Shown piece after piece: positions 32,797-42,541 of a stretch of 64,000 nucleotides of DNA. Under the pieces are notes generated by a model. The model did not search any database and was not told the DNA's origin. It was given only the letters and a program-made list of their open reading frames with translations. The translations under genes and the position numbers were made by a program. This stretch comes from Flavobacterium sp. K5-23. GTDB lineage: Bacteria > Bacteroidota > Bacteroidia > Flavobacteriales > Flavobacteriaceae. The stretch's first letter is position 1. Each line of letters starts with the position of its first letter. The DNA is taken from positions 2,947,501 through 3,011,500 of the forward strand of contig NZ_CP056783.1 of assembly GCF_023278045.1 (NCBI RefSeq). The letters are read 5' to 3'.

Positions 32797-34056
32797 ATGT
32801 TATTCGAAGATTTATCACTTTCAAAAAGTATACAAAGAGCCGTATATGAAGTAGGCTATACCACACCCACTCCCATACAAGAACAATCTATTCCACTAGT
32901 ATTAGCTGGAAAAGACTTGATTGGTTGTGCACAAACAGGAACAGGAAAAACCGCAGCCTTTGCTATACCTATCATACATCAATTGCACCGAATAGTAGGT
33001 TCTTCAAAAAAAGCAAAACAAATTCGTGCTTTAGTAGTTACACCCACTAGAGAATTAGCAGTTCAAATAGGTCAGAGTTTTGATACCTATGCAAAATACA
33101 CTAACCTGACTCAACATACAATTTTTGGAGGTGTTTCTCAAAACCCTCAGGTTGATGCTTTAAAAAACGGGATTGACATTTTAATTGCAACTCCAGGAAG
33201 GTTACTCGATTTACACAAACAAGGTTTTGTGGATTTAGATCATTTACATACTTTAGTTCTTGATGAAGCAGATCAAATGCTTGATATGGGTTTTGTTAAT
33301 GACGTGAAAAAAATAGTAAAACTTACTCCTAAAAACAGACAAACTCTATTTTTCTCAGCAACAATGCCAATTGCAATTAGGGAACTTGCAGAGATGTTTT
33401 TAACAAAGCCCGAAACAGTAACGGTTTCACCAGTTTCATCAACAGCAGAGAATGTAGAACAACGCGTTTATTTTGTCGAAAAAACAGAAAAACGTAACCT
33501 TTTATACAATTTAATCAAGAATGAAAACTTGTCAGATGTCTTGGTTTTTTCAAGAACCAAACACGGTGCTGATAATGTGGTAAAAGCATTGCGAAAAAAC
33601 AATATTGCAGCTGAAGCCATTCATGGTGATAAATCTCAAAATGCAAGACAACGCGTTCTTGATGCATTTAAAAATAAAGAAGTTGGAGTACTTGTAGCAA
33701 CTGACATAGCTGCTCGTGGAATTGACATTGACCAATTGCCATTTGTTATTAATTTTGACTTGCCTAACATTCCTGAAACATACGTACATCGAATAGGAAG
33801 AACTGGACGTGCCGGTAATGGAGGTGTTGCTATTTCTTTTTGCAGTAAAGACGAACATGGTTACTGGAAAGACATTCAAAAGCTAATTAAAGTTGATGTA
33901 AAAACCATATCTGACCATCCCTATCCATGGCATTCTGGAAACCCGGAAACTGCTCCCGGAGGATCAACCAAACCAAAGAATTCAAACAGAAGTGGAGGGG
34001 CTCATAAATCGAGAAAATCTGACGCTTCAAAACAAAATAAAAAACGCTGGTATTAA
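32797..34056 (+). CDS. DEAD-box RNA helicase, RhlE-like
   Basis: 419 residues. Motifs in order: Q-motif TTPTPIQEQSIP, Walker A GCAQTGTGKTAAF (about residue 50), PTRELA, TPGRLLDL, DEADQML with DEAD at 156-159, SAT, VLVFSRTKHGADNV, VATDIAARGIDI, and HRIGRTGRAG. The tail (residues about 375-419) is basic and low complexity (HKSRKSDASKQNKKRW), a common RNA-binding extension. A TATCTTTG box lies at 32744-32751 without a clear TTG partner. It unwinds RNA, probably in ribosome assembly or cold adaptation. Confidence 0.95.
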   Translation: MLFEDLSLSKSIQRAVYEVGYTTPTPIQEQSIPLVLAGKDLIGCAQTGTGKTAAFAIPIIHQLHRIVGSSKKAKQIRALVVTPTRELAVQIGQSFDTYAKYTNLTQHTIFGGVSQNPQVDALKNGIDILIATPGRLLDLHKQGFVDLDHLHTLVLDEADQMLDMGFVNDVKKIVKLTPKNRQTLFFSATMPIAIRELAEMFLTKPETVTVSPVSSTAENVEQRVYFVEKTEKRNLLYNLIKNENLSDVLVFSRTKHGADNVVKALRKNNIAAEAIHGDKSQNARQRVLDAFKNKEVGVLVATDIAARGIDIDQLPFVINFDLPNIPETYVHRIGRTGRAGNGGVAISFCSKDEHGYWKDIQKLIKVDVKTISDHPYPWHSGNPETAPGGSTKPKNSNRSGGAHKSRKSDASKQNKKRWY

Positions 34057-34086
34057 ACTAGAGCTACATTCTTAAAAACAAATCAC

Positions 34087-34125
34087 AAAACACTTTTTTC
34101 ATTTTGAAAAAAGTGTTTTTTTTTT
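34087..34125 (+). terminator. Terminator after the helicase gene
   Basis: AAAACACTTTTTTC and GAAAAAAGTGTTTT form a 14-base stem with an ATTTT loop, followed by T residues. Confidence 0.88.
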
Positions 34126-34248
34126 ACAAAATACTAAATAACAGTTAATTATAAAATTTTTAATATAAAACGAATTCTGCTTTTTTTATATTTACGAAAC
34201 AATTTTCATACGTATTACTTACTAATTATTAACTTAATATATAAGATT

Positions 34249-34701
34249 ATGGATTCACTAGTAAAAAGAAGCGGTTTAGGCCCTGTTGCTAACACAATAT
34301 TTGATGATTTAGTTTCAAGAGATTTGTTCGATTGGAGTGATAAAAATTTTTCATCCCTTGGAAGTAGTCTTCCATCCGTAAATTTAAAAGAAACGGATAA
34401 AAAAATAGAAGTTGAACTAGCGGCTCCGGGATTAAGAAAAGAAGATTTTAAAGTTGAGATTAACAATAATATGCTTTTCATTTCGTCAGAAAAAGAAGAA
34501 GAGAAAGAGGAAAAAAGAAAAAAAGACAATTATTACAGAAAAGAATTTAATTACCAATCTTTTTGCAGATCCTTTAGCCTACCTGACTATGTTGATGAAA
34601 ATAAAATAAATGCAAACTACAAAGACGGGATACTTCACATTGAAATTGCAAAAAAAGAAGGAAGTCCAAAACCTGTATCAAAAACAATCCCTATTAAATA
34701 A
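34249..34701 (+). CDS. Small heat-shock protein (Hsp20/alpha-crystallin)
   Basis: 150 residues. An N-terminal arm (residues 1-40) is followed by the alpha-crystallin domain: SVNLKETDKKIEVELAAPGLRKEDFKVEINNNMLFISSEKEEE, with the conserved APGL and D-F-K-V, then YYRKEFNYQSFCRSFSLPDYVDENKINANYKDGILHIEIAK with the family's A-x-Y-x-x-G-I-L. The C-terminal tail SKTIPIK has the I-x-I-like end that mediates oligomer contacts. ATP-independent holdase. It has its own terminator. Confidence 0.95.
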   Translation: MDSLVKRSGLGPVANTIFDDLVSRDLFDWSDKNFSSLGSSLPSVNLKETDKKIEVELAAPGLRKEDFKVEINNNMLFISSEKEEEKEEKRKKDNYYRKEFNYQSFCRSFSLPDYVDENKINANYKDGILHIEIAKKEGSPKPVSKTIPIK

Positions 34702-34717
34702 AATTGCTTTTGAAACT

Positions 34718-34755
34718 AAAAAAATGCCTTTTAAGTTTTAAAAGGGCATTTTTTT
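34718..34755. terminator. Terminator after hsp20
   Basis: AAAATGCC(TTTTAA) and the facing (TTAAAA)GGGCATTTT form a long stem with one mismatch, bounded by A and T runs. It lies between hsp20 and the converging kinase gene. Confidence 0.85.
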
Positions 34756-34761
34756 GTATTA

Positions 34762-36969
34762 TTAATTTGATAATATTTTATTTCTATTTTGTAGCATCAA
34801 AGTGTTCATAAGCTGAAATAATTTTACCGGTTCAAATGGTTTTACAATTATATCATTAATACCTGCAGACAAAGCCTCTTCAACTATTTCTTCTTTATCG
34901 AAAGCTGTTAAGGCAATAACTGGTATATTAATCCCTTTTTGACGTAATTTTTTAGTAGTTTCAAAACCATTCATTATTGGCATATTAATATCCATTAATA
35001 TAATATCAAACTTTTCTTTCTCTACTATTTCTAATGCATCAATTCCTGAATTTACTATTGAGCAGGTGAAACTATGTTTTTCTATAATTTTTCTTGTTAC
35101 AATTTGATTTATAAGATTGTCTTCAACTACTAAAACATTAACAACCTTACTAGCAGGCATTTCTACTTCTATTAGATTAAGTATCTTTAATGATTCAACA
35201 GTATCTAATTCGAAAGAAATTACAAATTTAAAAGTTGTTCCCTCCCCTATTTTACTTTCTAATGAAATAGTACTTCCAAATAAATCTAGCAATCTTTTTA
35301 CAATTGACAAACCTAAACCTGTCCCTTGATAATCCATCTCTTTTCTATCAACTTGAACAAAATTATCAAATATTTTTTCCTGATCTTTTTCGGCAATACC
35401 AATACCATTATCTCTGATTTCGAACTCTATATAATATGAACTATTTACAATTTCGATTAACTTAACGCTTATATTTACTTCTCCATCTTTAGTGAATTTC
35501 AATGCGTTACTAATTAAATTAATCATTACTTGTGACAATCTTAATTTATCACCAATAATAAATTCAGGTATATTCGGGTCAATAATCACATTGATTGTAT
35601 TATTATGATTTATCGCCATAAATGACAAGGAATTTTGGATTGAGTTAATCTCATCCGCCATATTAAATGACAAATGTTCCAGAACTATTCTATTATCCTC
35701 AATTTTATTAATTTGCAGTACATCATTAATGAGTGACAATAAATATTTAGCAGAAAATTTTAAAGAATTTAAATAAGGACTATTAACTAATTCTTTATGC
35801 TCATCTAGCAGCAAATTTGTAAGACCAACAATCCCGTATAATGGTGTGCGCAATTCATGAGTAATAGTAGAAACAAATTGAGTTTTTAAATGAGAAACTT
35901 CTTCAGCTTTTTCTTTAGCAATAATTAATTCTTCATTAGCAAGAGTAAGAATTGTATTCGTTTTCTTTTTAAAAATATAACTTTTATATAAAATATAAAG
36001 TATCAGCAATGTAATAAAAAGTAAAAAAATAAACAATAAAACTATAAATTTAGATTTCTTTAAACTTAAAAATTGTAATTGTTTTTCAGCTTTTATTTTA
36101 CTGATTTTTCTTTTATACTCATCAATCTCTAAATTAGCCCCTACAGCGTAAGCGCGTTTTAGCTGTTCAGAGTCATTAAGTTCTTTCGTTATTTTATTAT
36201 ATTGATCTAAATTTTGATAAGCCTTTTCAAAATTCCTCTTCTTCAATAAATACTTTGAATATTCTTGATGTGAATAGGACAAATCAACTTTTTCATTAGT
36301 TTCCCTACCTATCTTAATGGCATTCATAAAAGAAGAATTTGCCTTCTCATTTTTACCAATATATCCATAATACATACCGTTAAGCATATTTAATATTACC
36401 AGCGCTTTACTTTCGTTATATTTATTTTGGTGTTTATTTATATAATCTAAATAAGGCTTCCCTTGTTCAAATTTTCCAATATCAAAATAAGCCCAAGTAA
36501 TATTCAGCTTAGTAAAAACTATACGACTCGTATCTTTGTTTTTTTCAAAAAATTCTAACGATTTATTATAATACTTAATTCCCTTTTCATATTGCTTCTT
36601 CTCAAAAAAATAGATATTACCTAAATTATTAGAAATATAAGTTTTAACTGTATCGTTTTTTGATTTAGTTGCAAAATCCAATCCTTTCTCATAATAAACA
36701 ATTGCTTTATCAAATTCTGAGAATTGCTCATAATTAGATCCAATTGTATTATAACATTTAGCAATTAGATAGTCATCCTTAATCGCTATTGCGTATTTTA
36801 ATGCAAGTCTAGAAGAGGCAAATGATTTTTCATAATTAGACTTATGCAAATATATTGAGGCTTGATCTGCTAATTTTCTAATTTCTTTTTTTGTAGGTAA
36901 GTTGTTTTTAGTAACAGGAATGTCACTAAGAAGATTAAACGAAAGAAATAGAAATAAAAAGATTCTCAC
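34762..36969 (-). CDS. Hybrid sensor histidine kinase with TPR sensor and receiver domain
   Basis: 735 residues. A short signal sequence is followed by five to six TPR-like repeats (residues about 30-270), then a membrane helix (about 305-330, KSKFIVLLFIFLLFITLLILYILYK), a coiled segment, and the kinase. The H box is STITHELRTPLYG with His371. The ATP site has N-box ISNALKFTKDG, DNGIGI and GTGLGLSIVKRL. The C-terminal receiver domain has VLVVEDNLINQ, LMDINMP (Asp660) and ALTAFDK with the Lys in IIVKPFEP. The output regulator is not encoded beside it, so a phosphorelay to a distant protein is likely. Confidence 0.93.
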   Translation of the reverse strand: MRIFLFLFLSFNLLSDIPVTKNNLPTKKEIRKLADQASIYLHKSNYEKSFASSRLALKYAIAIKDDYLIAKCYNTIGSNYEQFSEFDKAIVYYEKGLDFATKSKNDTVKTYISNNLGNIYFFEKKQYEKGIKYYNKSLEFFEKNKDTSRIVFTKLNITWAYFDIGKFEQGKPYLDYINKHQNKYNESKALVILNMLNGMYYGYIGKNEKANSSFMNAIKIGRETNEKVDLSYSHQEYSKYLLKKRNFEKAYQNLDQYNKITKELNDSEQLKRAYAVGANLEIDEYKRKISKIKAEKQLQFLSLKKSKFIVLLFIFLLFITLLILYILYKSYIFKKKTNTILTLANEELIIAKEKAEEVSHLKTQFVSTITHELRTPLYGIVGLTNLLLDEHKELVNSPYLNSLKFSAKYLLSLINDVLQINKIEDNRIVLEHLSFNMADEINSIQNSLSFMAINHNNTINVIIDPNIPEFIIGDKLRLSQVMINLISNALKFTKDGEVNISVKLIEIVNSSYYIEFEIRDNGIGIAEKDQEKIFDNFVQVDRKEMDYQGTGLGLSIVKRLLDLFGSTISLESKIGEGTTFKFVISFELDTVESLKILNLIEVEMPASKVVNVLVVEDNLINQIVTRKIIEKHSFTCSIVNSGIDALEIVEKEKFDIILMDINMPIMNGFETTKKLRQKGINIPVIALTAFDKEEIVEEALSAGINDIIVKPFEPVKLFQLMNTLMLQNRNKILSN

Positions 36970-37157
36970 TTGATTCTAAATATAAGTTAATTGCCAAATA
37001 TACACTTATAAAGTATATCAATCAATTAAGAATCAATTAAATTAAAAACAGCACCTAGGAATTTACTTACCATAATTTAAGAAGATTCCGTTTTATGTTA
37101 AATTACAGTTTTAAAGTTAAAACGCTAATATATTATACAATCATAAAATTTATGAAA

Positions 37158-38438
37158 TTAAAATTCTTTTGGAGGGTTTAATTTCCCTACTGATTTAGCC
37201 ACAATAGTGGCTATCGTAGCATCACTTGTGACGTTCACGACTGTTCTACACATATCTAAAGGTCTATCAATCGCAAAAATGAGCGCTAATCCAGCTTCTG
37301 GAATTCCTGCCTGACCAAGAACAATAACAAGCATCACCATTCCAGCACTAGGAACGGCAGCTGAACCTATCGAAGCTAATGTTGCGGTTACAACTATCAT
37401 CAATTGCGTATTAAGATCTAAAGGATAAGGAAGCATTGCTTGTGCAATAAAAATGGCTGCAACCGCTTGATATAAACTTGTCCCATCCATGTTTACTGTT
37501 GCACCAAGTGGCAATACAAAACTGGAAACTTCTTCATCAACTCCAATATGCTCCGTCACACATTCCATTGTCACGGGAAGTGTAGCCGCACTTGAACTCG
37601 TAGAAAATGCAAGCAATTGCGCTGGAGCAATAGCTTTGAAAAATTTTATAGGATTTACTTTTGCAAAAATCATTAATAAAGTTGGATAAAAAATAAAAGC
37701 CATCATAAACAACCCCAGTAGCACAGTTAATCCATAAATACCAAGAGCTCCCAATGTTGAAAAATCAGGAATCTCCACCATCAACGATGCCATCAACGCG
37801 AATACACCAATGGGGGAAAAAAGCATAACGATATCAATAATTTTCATAATGACATCATTTAATCCTTTAAAAAAATCCACAACAGGTTTTGCTTTTTTTT
37901 CTTCGATTAAAATAAGCCCAATCCCAATAAGAATGACAAAAAGGATAACCTGTAGCATACTACCATTATCACTCAGCGCTTTGAAAAAATTATTTGGAAC
38001 TATATCAATTAAAGGCTGAAGTGGTCCACTACTTTTGGCCTTTTCAGCCAATTCTATTTTTTTAGACGCATCTACAGAAAAATTCTCAAGCAAACTTTGT
38101 CTGGATTCTTGATTAATGTAACTTCCTGGTTTAATTAGATTTGCCAAGCCTAAACCAATGCTAACCGCTACTATGGTTGAACACAAATAAAACAGGACAG
38201 TTCTTCCACCTAGTTTAGAAAGTTTAGAAATATCTTTTAAATCTGCTAATCCAACTATTAAGGAAACCACTATTAATGGAACAGCAATCATTTTAAGCAG
38301 GTTTATGAAAATTGTTCCAAAAGGTTTTATCCAATCGACAACAATCCCTTTTTGCTCTAAATTTTTCATTAATAATCCAAAAAGCAATCCTAAAATCATT
38401 CCGATTAGAATTTTCCAATGTAAAGCAAGTTTTTTCAT
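37158..38438 (-). CDS. Dicarboxylate/amino acid:cation symporter (DAACS), copy A
   Basis: 426 residues with 8 helices and the two hairpins of the GltPh/DctA family. Motifs: the serine-rich FSTSSSAATLPVT (HP1), NMDGTSLYQAV (TM7) and the HP2 segment SAAVPSAGMVMLVIVL, with TM8 IDRPLDMCRTVVNVTSDA (Asp and Arg that set substrate preference). It takes up dicarboxylates or acidic amino acids with Na+ or H+; which one is not readable. An apparent paralogue lies 154 bases upstream on the same strand. Confidence 0.93.
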   Translation of the reverse strand: MKKLALHWKILIGMILGLLFGLLMKNLEQKGIVVDWIKPFGTIFINLLKMIAVPLIVVSLIVGLADLKDISKLSKLGGRTVLFYLCSTIVAVSIGLGLANLIKPGSYINQESRQSLLENFSVDASKKIELAEKAKSSGPLQPLIDIVPNNFFKALSDNGSMLQVILFVILIGIGLILIEEKKAKPVVDFFKGLNDVIMKIIDIVMLFSPIGVFALMASLMVEIPDFSTLGALGIYGLTVLLGLFMMAFIFYPTLLMIFAKVNPIKFFKAIAPAQLLAFSTSSSAATLPVTMECVTEHIGVDEEVSSFVLPLGATVNMDGTSLYQAVAAIFIAQAMLPYPLDLNTQLMIVVTATLASIGSAAVPSAGMVMLVIVLGQAGIPEAGLALIFAIDRPLDMCRTVVNVTSDATIATIVAKSVGKLNPPKEF

Positions 38439-38561
38439 ATCTGTTTTATTTTTTTAGTGGAATGTAGATTTCTCATATCAAAATCTAATATCCTTTAATA
38501 TTCAGCTATTGATATTATTAAACTTTTAATTTAAGTTATAATAATCTAAAGTACCAAAAAA

Positions 38562-38585
38562 AAACTCCTCGTAAGTGAGGAGTTT
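38562..38585. terminator. Terminator between the two DAACS genes
   Basis: AAACTCCTC and GAGGAGTTT with a short loop (GTAAGT) and an A run on the plus strand (a T run for the minus transcript). It ends copy B, so the two transporters are separate transcripts. Confidence 0.85.
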
Positions 38586-38592
38586 ATTATTT

Positions 38593-39879
38593 TTAGTCTA
38601 AAGAAGCTATTTCATGTTCTTTTCCTTCTTCCCATTGTCCAACTACCGATGTAGCTAATGCATTTCCTAATACATTAGTCGCTGATCTGAACATATCACA
38701 GAAATGGTCTATTGGCAAAATAAGAGCTATTCCTTCAATTGGAATATCAAACATACCACAAGTAGCCGCAACAACAACTAAACTAGCTCTAGGTACTCCT
38801 GCTATACCTTTACTGGTAAGCATCAACACTAATAACATTGTCATTTGAGTCCCTAGATCTAAATCAATTCCATAGGCTTGAGCAATAAAAATACTGGCAA
38901 AAGTCATATACATCATACTACCGTCAAGATTAAAAGAATAACCTAAAGGCAACATAAAAGAAACAATCTTGTCTTTTACTCCAAAACGTTCTAATTCTTC
39001 AGTCAATTTTGGAAAAACGGCTTCACTACTTGTAGTTCCAAAAGCAATAATCAATGGACTAACTATTCTTTTTAGCAATACGGTCATTCTACTTTTCAAG
39101 AACATATACCCTACTAAAATTAAAAGAACCCAAAGAGTTGAAATTCCAATTAAAAAAGAACCAAAAAACTTGAAATAAGTAAACGCCAGTTCCTGAAAGT
39201 CTCTTACTGCAAAAACCCCTGCAATAGCTCCAAATACACCTATAGGAGCAAACTTCATTACATAGTTTACCATTTTCAAAATGATATGTGAACTTTTATC
39301 TAAAGCTGTAATAACAGGCTTAACATAATCCCCAATTGAGGCAGCTGCTAATCCAAAGAAAATTGAAAAAACAACGATTTGTAAAATCTCATTAGTAGCC
39401 ATTGCTTCAAATATACTTTTTGGAACAATATGCTCAATAAAATTTTCAAAAGAAATACTTTGTGTTTTTGCTGTAACTTCAGATGCCGTGCCCATATCAA
39501 TATTTGATAAGTTAAGACCAACTCCTGGCTCTAGAAAATTAACGAAGAACATTCCTATTAACAAGGAAATTAAAGAGGCTGTGAAAAACCAACCTAAAGC
39601 TTTTCCTCCAATTCTACCAACAGCACTTACATCTCCTAATTTAGCAATACCAACAATAAGAGTGGTAAATACTAAAGGAGCAATAATCATTTGAACTAAT
39701 CTAATAAAAACAGTAGCCAGTATTTTTACTTTACTACTAAAAGATTGAGCAATTTCTATTGAAACTGTATTATGAATAATAATCCCTAAAATCCCTCCTA
39801 ATAGCATTGCTATAAGTATTTGAGTCGTCAGATTAGCGAAAATCGATTTTTTTTGAACTTCTTCTGTATGTGTATTCAT
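38593..39879 (-). CDS. Dicarboxylate/amino acid:cation symporter (DAACS), copy B
   Basis: 428 residues, the same fold as copy A but clearly diverged. HP1 reads FGTTSSEAVFPKLTEEL instead of STSSSAAT. TM7 is NLDGSMMYMTFASIFIAQA, HP2 SKGIAGVPRASLVVVAATCG, and TM8 LPIDHFCDMFRSATNVLGNALATS with Asp-x-x-x-Arg. Substitutions in HP1 and TM8 suggest a different substrate from copy A. It ends in its own terminator and begins 23 bases after aroC's stop on the same strand. Confidence 0.93.
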   Translation of the reverse strand: MNTHTEEVQKKSIFANLTTQILIAMLLGGILGIIIHNTVSIEIAQSFSSKVKILATVFIRLVQMIIAPLVFTTLIVGIAKLGDVSAVGRIGGKALGWFFTASLISLLIGMFFVNFLEPGVGLNLSNIDMGTASEVTAKTQSISFENFIEHIVPKSIFEAMATNEILQIVVFSIFFGLAAASIGDYVKPVITALDKSSHIILKMVNYVMKFAPIGVFGAIAGVFAVRDFQELAFTYFKFFGSFLIGISTLWVLLILVGYMFLKSRMTVLLKRIVSPLIIAFGTTSSEAVFPKLTEELERFGVKDKIVSFMLPLGYSFNLDGSMMYMTFASIFIAQAYGIDLDLGTQMTMLLVLMLTSKGIAGVPRASLVVVAATCGMFDIPIEGIALILPIDHFCDMFRSATNVLGNALATSVVGQWEEGKEHEIASLD

Positions 39880-39902
39880 TTTAAGGGTAATGGTTAATTT
39901 TA

Positions 39903-40967
39903 TTATTTACTATAGGTTTTGTTTATAAGAAAAAAGTCAGCTAGAACAATTGCTGCCATAGCTTCTACAATAGGTACTGCGCGAGGTACCACGCAAGGAT
40001 CGTGTCTCCCTTTGCCAATCATTTCAGTAATATTTCCTTTATTGTCAAGGGATTCTTGTTTTTGCATAATAGTAGCAACTGGTTTAAAAGCTACATTGAA
40101 ATAAATATCCATTCCATTACTAATTCCGCCTTGAATTCCTCCGGAAAGATTCGTTTGTGTTGTACCGTCAGGATTGTATAAATCATTATGCTCGCTACCC
40201 TTCATTTTGGCACCACTAAAGCCACTTCCATATTCAAATCCCTTAACAGCATTAATGGAAAGCATCGCTTTTCCAAGCTCGGCATGAAGTTTGTCAAAAA
40301 CAGGTTCTCCTAAACCAATAGGAACGTTTTGAATTACGCAACTCACTGTTCCTCCTACCGTATCTCCATTTTTTCGAATTTCACGAATATACTCTTCCAT
40401 AATAATTGCCGATTCTTCATCAGGGCAACGTACTGGATTATTTTCGGTTTTGGAAAAATCCAATTCTTGATAGGACTTTTCAAGAAAAATAGGCCCTACA
40501 GAAGAAACGTATGCATTGATTTTTATGTCAGCAAGCATTTGTTTAGCAATAGCACCAGCTACAACTCTACTAGCCGTTTCACGTGCTGAACTGCGGCCAC
40601 CTCCACGGTAATCACGTACTCCATACTTTTTCTCATATACATAATCAGCATGGCTAGGCCTGTAATTATCTTTTATATGAGAATAATCATCTGATTTCTG
40701 ATTGGTATTTGGGATTATAAACCCGATAGGAGTTCCAGTTGTTTTACCCTCAAATATTCCAGACAAAAATTGAACATCATCCGGCTCCTTTCTTTGGGTA
40801 ACAATTGCTGACTGCCCTGGTTTTCTTCTTGACATTTCAAACTGAATTGCCTCTAAATCTATTTCTATTCCTGAAGGACATCCATCTATAATCCCACCTA
40901 AAGCTTCTCCATGGGATTCCCCAAAAGTGGTGATTTTATATAGTGTCCCAAAGCTATTTCCCGCCAT
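39903..40967 (-). CDS. aroC: Chorismate synthase
   Basis: Converts 5-enolpyruvylshikimate-3-phosphate to chorismate using reduced FMN, the last shared step of aromatic amino acid synthesis. 354 residues. Motifs: the start [61 protein letters not shown] (conserved GRSSARET), [25 protein letters not shown] and the end [18 protein letters not shown]. Minus-strand TATATTTG at 40984-40991 gives a -7 box close upstream; no TTG found at the expected distance. Confidence 0.97.
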   Translation of the reverse strand: MAGNSFGTLYKITTFGESHGEALGGIIDGCPSGIEIDLEAIQFEMSRRKPGQSAIVTQRKEPDDVQFLSGIFEGKTTGTPIGFIIPNTNQKSDDYSHIKDNYRPSHADYVYEKKYGVRDYRGGGRSSARETASRVVAGAIAKQMLADIKINAYVSSVGPIFLEKSYQELDFSKTENNPVRCPDEESAIIMEEYIREIRKNGDTVGGTVSCVIQNVPIGLGEPVFDKLHAELGKAMLSINAVKGFEYGSGFSGAKMKGSEHNDLYNPDGTTQTNLSGGIQGGISNGMDIYFNVAFKPVATIMQKQESLDNKGNITEMIGKGRHDPCVVPRAVPIVEAMAAIVLADFFLINKTYSK

Positions 40968-41513
40968 TGTATTTAGTTTGGAACAAATATATGTTTTATG
41001 AATTAATTAAAAAACTTAAAATTAGGTTTGTTTAACTAATTTATAACAAAATAGGATTGCATTTTATTAATATATTAATACGAATTGATACCTTTTTATT
41101 AAAGTTTAAATGATAAGTCAAAGCATAAATTTGAGAAATTTTAAATCTAAATCAATTGTAAAGTAAGAAAACAAAAACAGCTACTACACTTTATTTGAAT
41201 TCTGGTGACCAGGGTAGAAAATTTAACCGTTTTAGAATATAATAAAAGGCCTTGGTAATTATTCAATAATAAAAACCCTAATACGAATGGGGAGAATAAG
41301 CTATTCGAAATGGAAGATCTAGTGCGCATTCAAATGAATAAATAGATAATTTCAAAAATAAATGAAACCAATACAATACCTAAACTACTGAAAACAAATA
41401 CTGTAAGTAAAAATCTATAAAAAACAATATGTGAATTATGAAACAATTAACAATTATTCTACAATACTTTCGTTAACCTTTTATTGTAAATTTGCAATAA
41501 CAAATATTTATTT
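40968..41513. other. 546-base AT-rich intergenic region
   Basis: No gene. The aroC side holds a -7 box. A palindrome ATTAATATATTAAT lies at 41066-41079, and a -7 box TAAATTTG (41487-41494) lies before the next gene. Nothing else can be assigned. Confidence 0.6.
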
Positions 41514-42026
41514 ATGAAAAAAATTATTTTATCTGCTATTATGTTAATTGGATTAGCATTTAGTACACAGGCACAAGACATATCTAAAAACGCATTAGGA
41601 CTTCGTTTTGGAGACAATGGTGGGTTTGGAGGAGAACTTTCTTATCAAAGAGCTTTGTCTAGCAATAATCGTTTAGAATTAGACTTAGGTTGGAGAAACA
41701 GAAACGATTATAACAAAAATGGTTATGATGACAATGCTATTAAATTAACTGGTCTATACCAATGGGTATGGAACATCGATGGTGGTTTCAACTGGTACGC
41801 TGGTGTAGGTGGTGGTGTAGGTAGCTATGGTAGAGATTATTATGACGGAAGAGTCTATGATAATGGAATGTATGCATTTGCTGCTGGAGACATAGGTATT
41901 GAATACAATTTTCCTATTCCTTTGTTAATTTCATTAGATTTTAGACCAGAAATTGGTGGAAATAATGGGTACTACAAAAACAATTACGGTTCTGATATTG
42001 CATTAGCACTTAGATTCCAATTCTAG
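41514..42026 (+). CDS. Outer-membrane beta-barrel protein
   Basis: 170 residues. Signal peptide MKKIILSAIMLIGLAFSTQAQ, cleaved after TQA. The mature part alternates aromatic and glycine-rich strands (LGLRFGDNGGFGGELSYQR, LELDLGWRNRNDYNKNG, WNIDGGFNWYAGVGGGVG) and ends in a strand with terminal Phe (IALALRFQF), the hallmark of BAM-inserted barrels. Small 8-strand barrel size. A TAAATTTG box at 41487-41494 precedes it. No specific function can be read. Confidence 0.85.
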   Translation: MKKIILSAIMLIGLAFSTQAQDISKNALGLRFGDNGGFGGELSYQRALSSNNRLELDLGWRNRNDYNKNGYDDNAIKLTGLYQWVWNIDGGFNWYAGVGGGVGSYGRDYYDGRVYDNGMYAFAAGDIGIEYNFPIPLLISLDFRPEIGGNNGYYKNNYGSDIALALRFQF

Positions 42027-42043
42027 TATCAAACATATATTAC

Positions 42044-42076
42044 AAAGAACGCCACTAGAAATAGTGGCGTTCTTTT
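42044..42076. terminator. Terminator after the beta-barrel gene
   Basis: AAAGAACGCCACTA and TAGTGGCGTTCTTT form a 14-base perfect stem with a GAAA loop. It overlaps by 2 bases the end of the converging gene at 42075. Confidence 0.93.
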
Positions 42077-42503
42077 ATTTAATGATAATTTCTTTTTTTG
42101 AATTTAATTTAACCACACAATACGGATTGGTTAATGCCATTGTAACTCGAGAATCTGGTTTTGGATTAGTTTCTTTTACTGTAATGATCAGATTTTTATC
42201 TGTTTCTACAACACTCTCCACACCTATTGAATAGCCTCCAGTGTTTTTTTCTCCCATATTCAAAACAATAAAATTTGCATTATGAATATCTTCAGTATTA
42301 ATTTTATTTTTTAATTCAGAATCTCCTTGCAACATCCTAATTTCATCCGGTTCAGTAAGTATTTCGAAAAAACGAGTACTGGCACCACCATATTCTTGTT
42401 GCGTCAAGACTTCATACAAATCCTTTTGTTCTGGCGCTTTTATTTTTGCAACTCCACAGGAAAATAAAAACATAACAAGTAATGATACAGCAGTTTTTTT
42501 CAT
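42075..42503 (-). CDS. PrcB C-terminal-domain lipoprotein
   Basis: 142 residues. Signal peptide with lipobox MKKTAVSLLVMFLFSCG. The C-terminal half matches the PrcB_C domain: NANFIVLNMGEKNTGGYSIGVESVV, the 'G-x-x-x-T-G-G-Y' pattern, then LIITVKETNPKP and LTNPYCVVKL. PrcB of Treponema forms a complex with the protease PrtP/PrcA, but the same domain occurs alone in many Bacteroidota. No protease gene is adjacent. Confidence 0.8.
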   Translation of the reverse strand: MKKTAVSLLVMFLFSCGVAKIKAPEQKDLYEVLTQQEYGGASTRFFEILTEPDEIRMLQGDSELKNKINTEDIHNANFIVLNMGEKNTGGYSIGVESVVETDKNLIITVKETNPKPDSRVTMALTNPYCVVKLNSKKEIIIK

Positions 42504-42541
42504 TCGAATTTATATTTTGGTTTATCCCTGAAAATCGTCTT

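Noticed and set aside
37158-39879. Recent duplication of one DAACS gene
   Set aside because: HP1, TM7 and TM8 segments differ too much; the two are old paralogues.
41147-41329. Minus-strand frame in the aroC-barrel gap
   Set aside because: Low-complexity Ser/Phe/Leu translation, no signal or motif, and no promoter; probably random.
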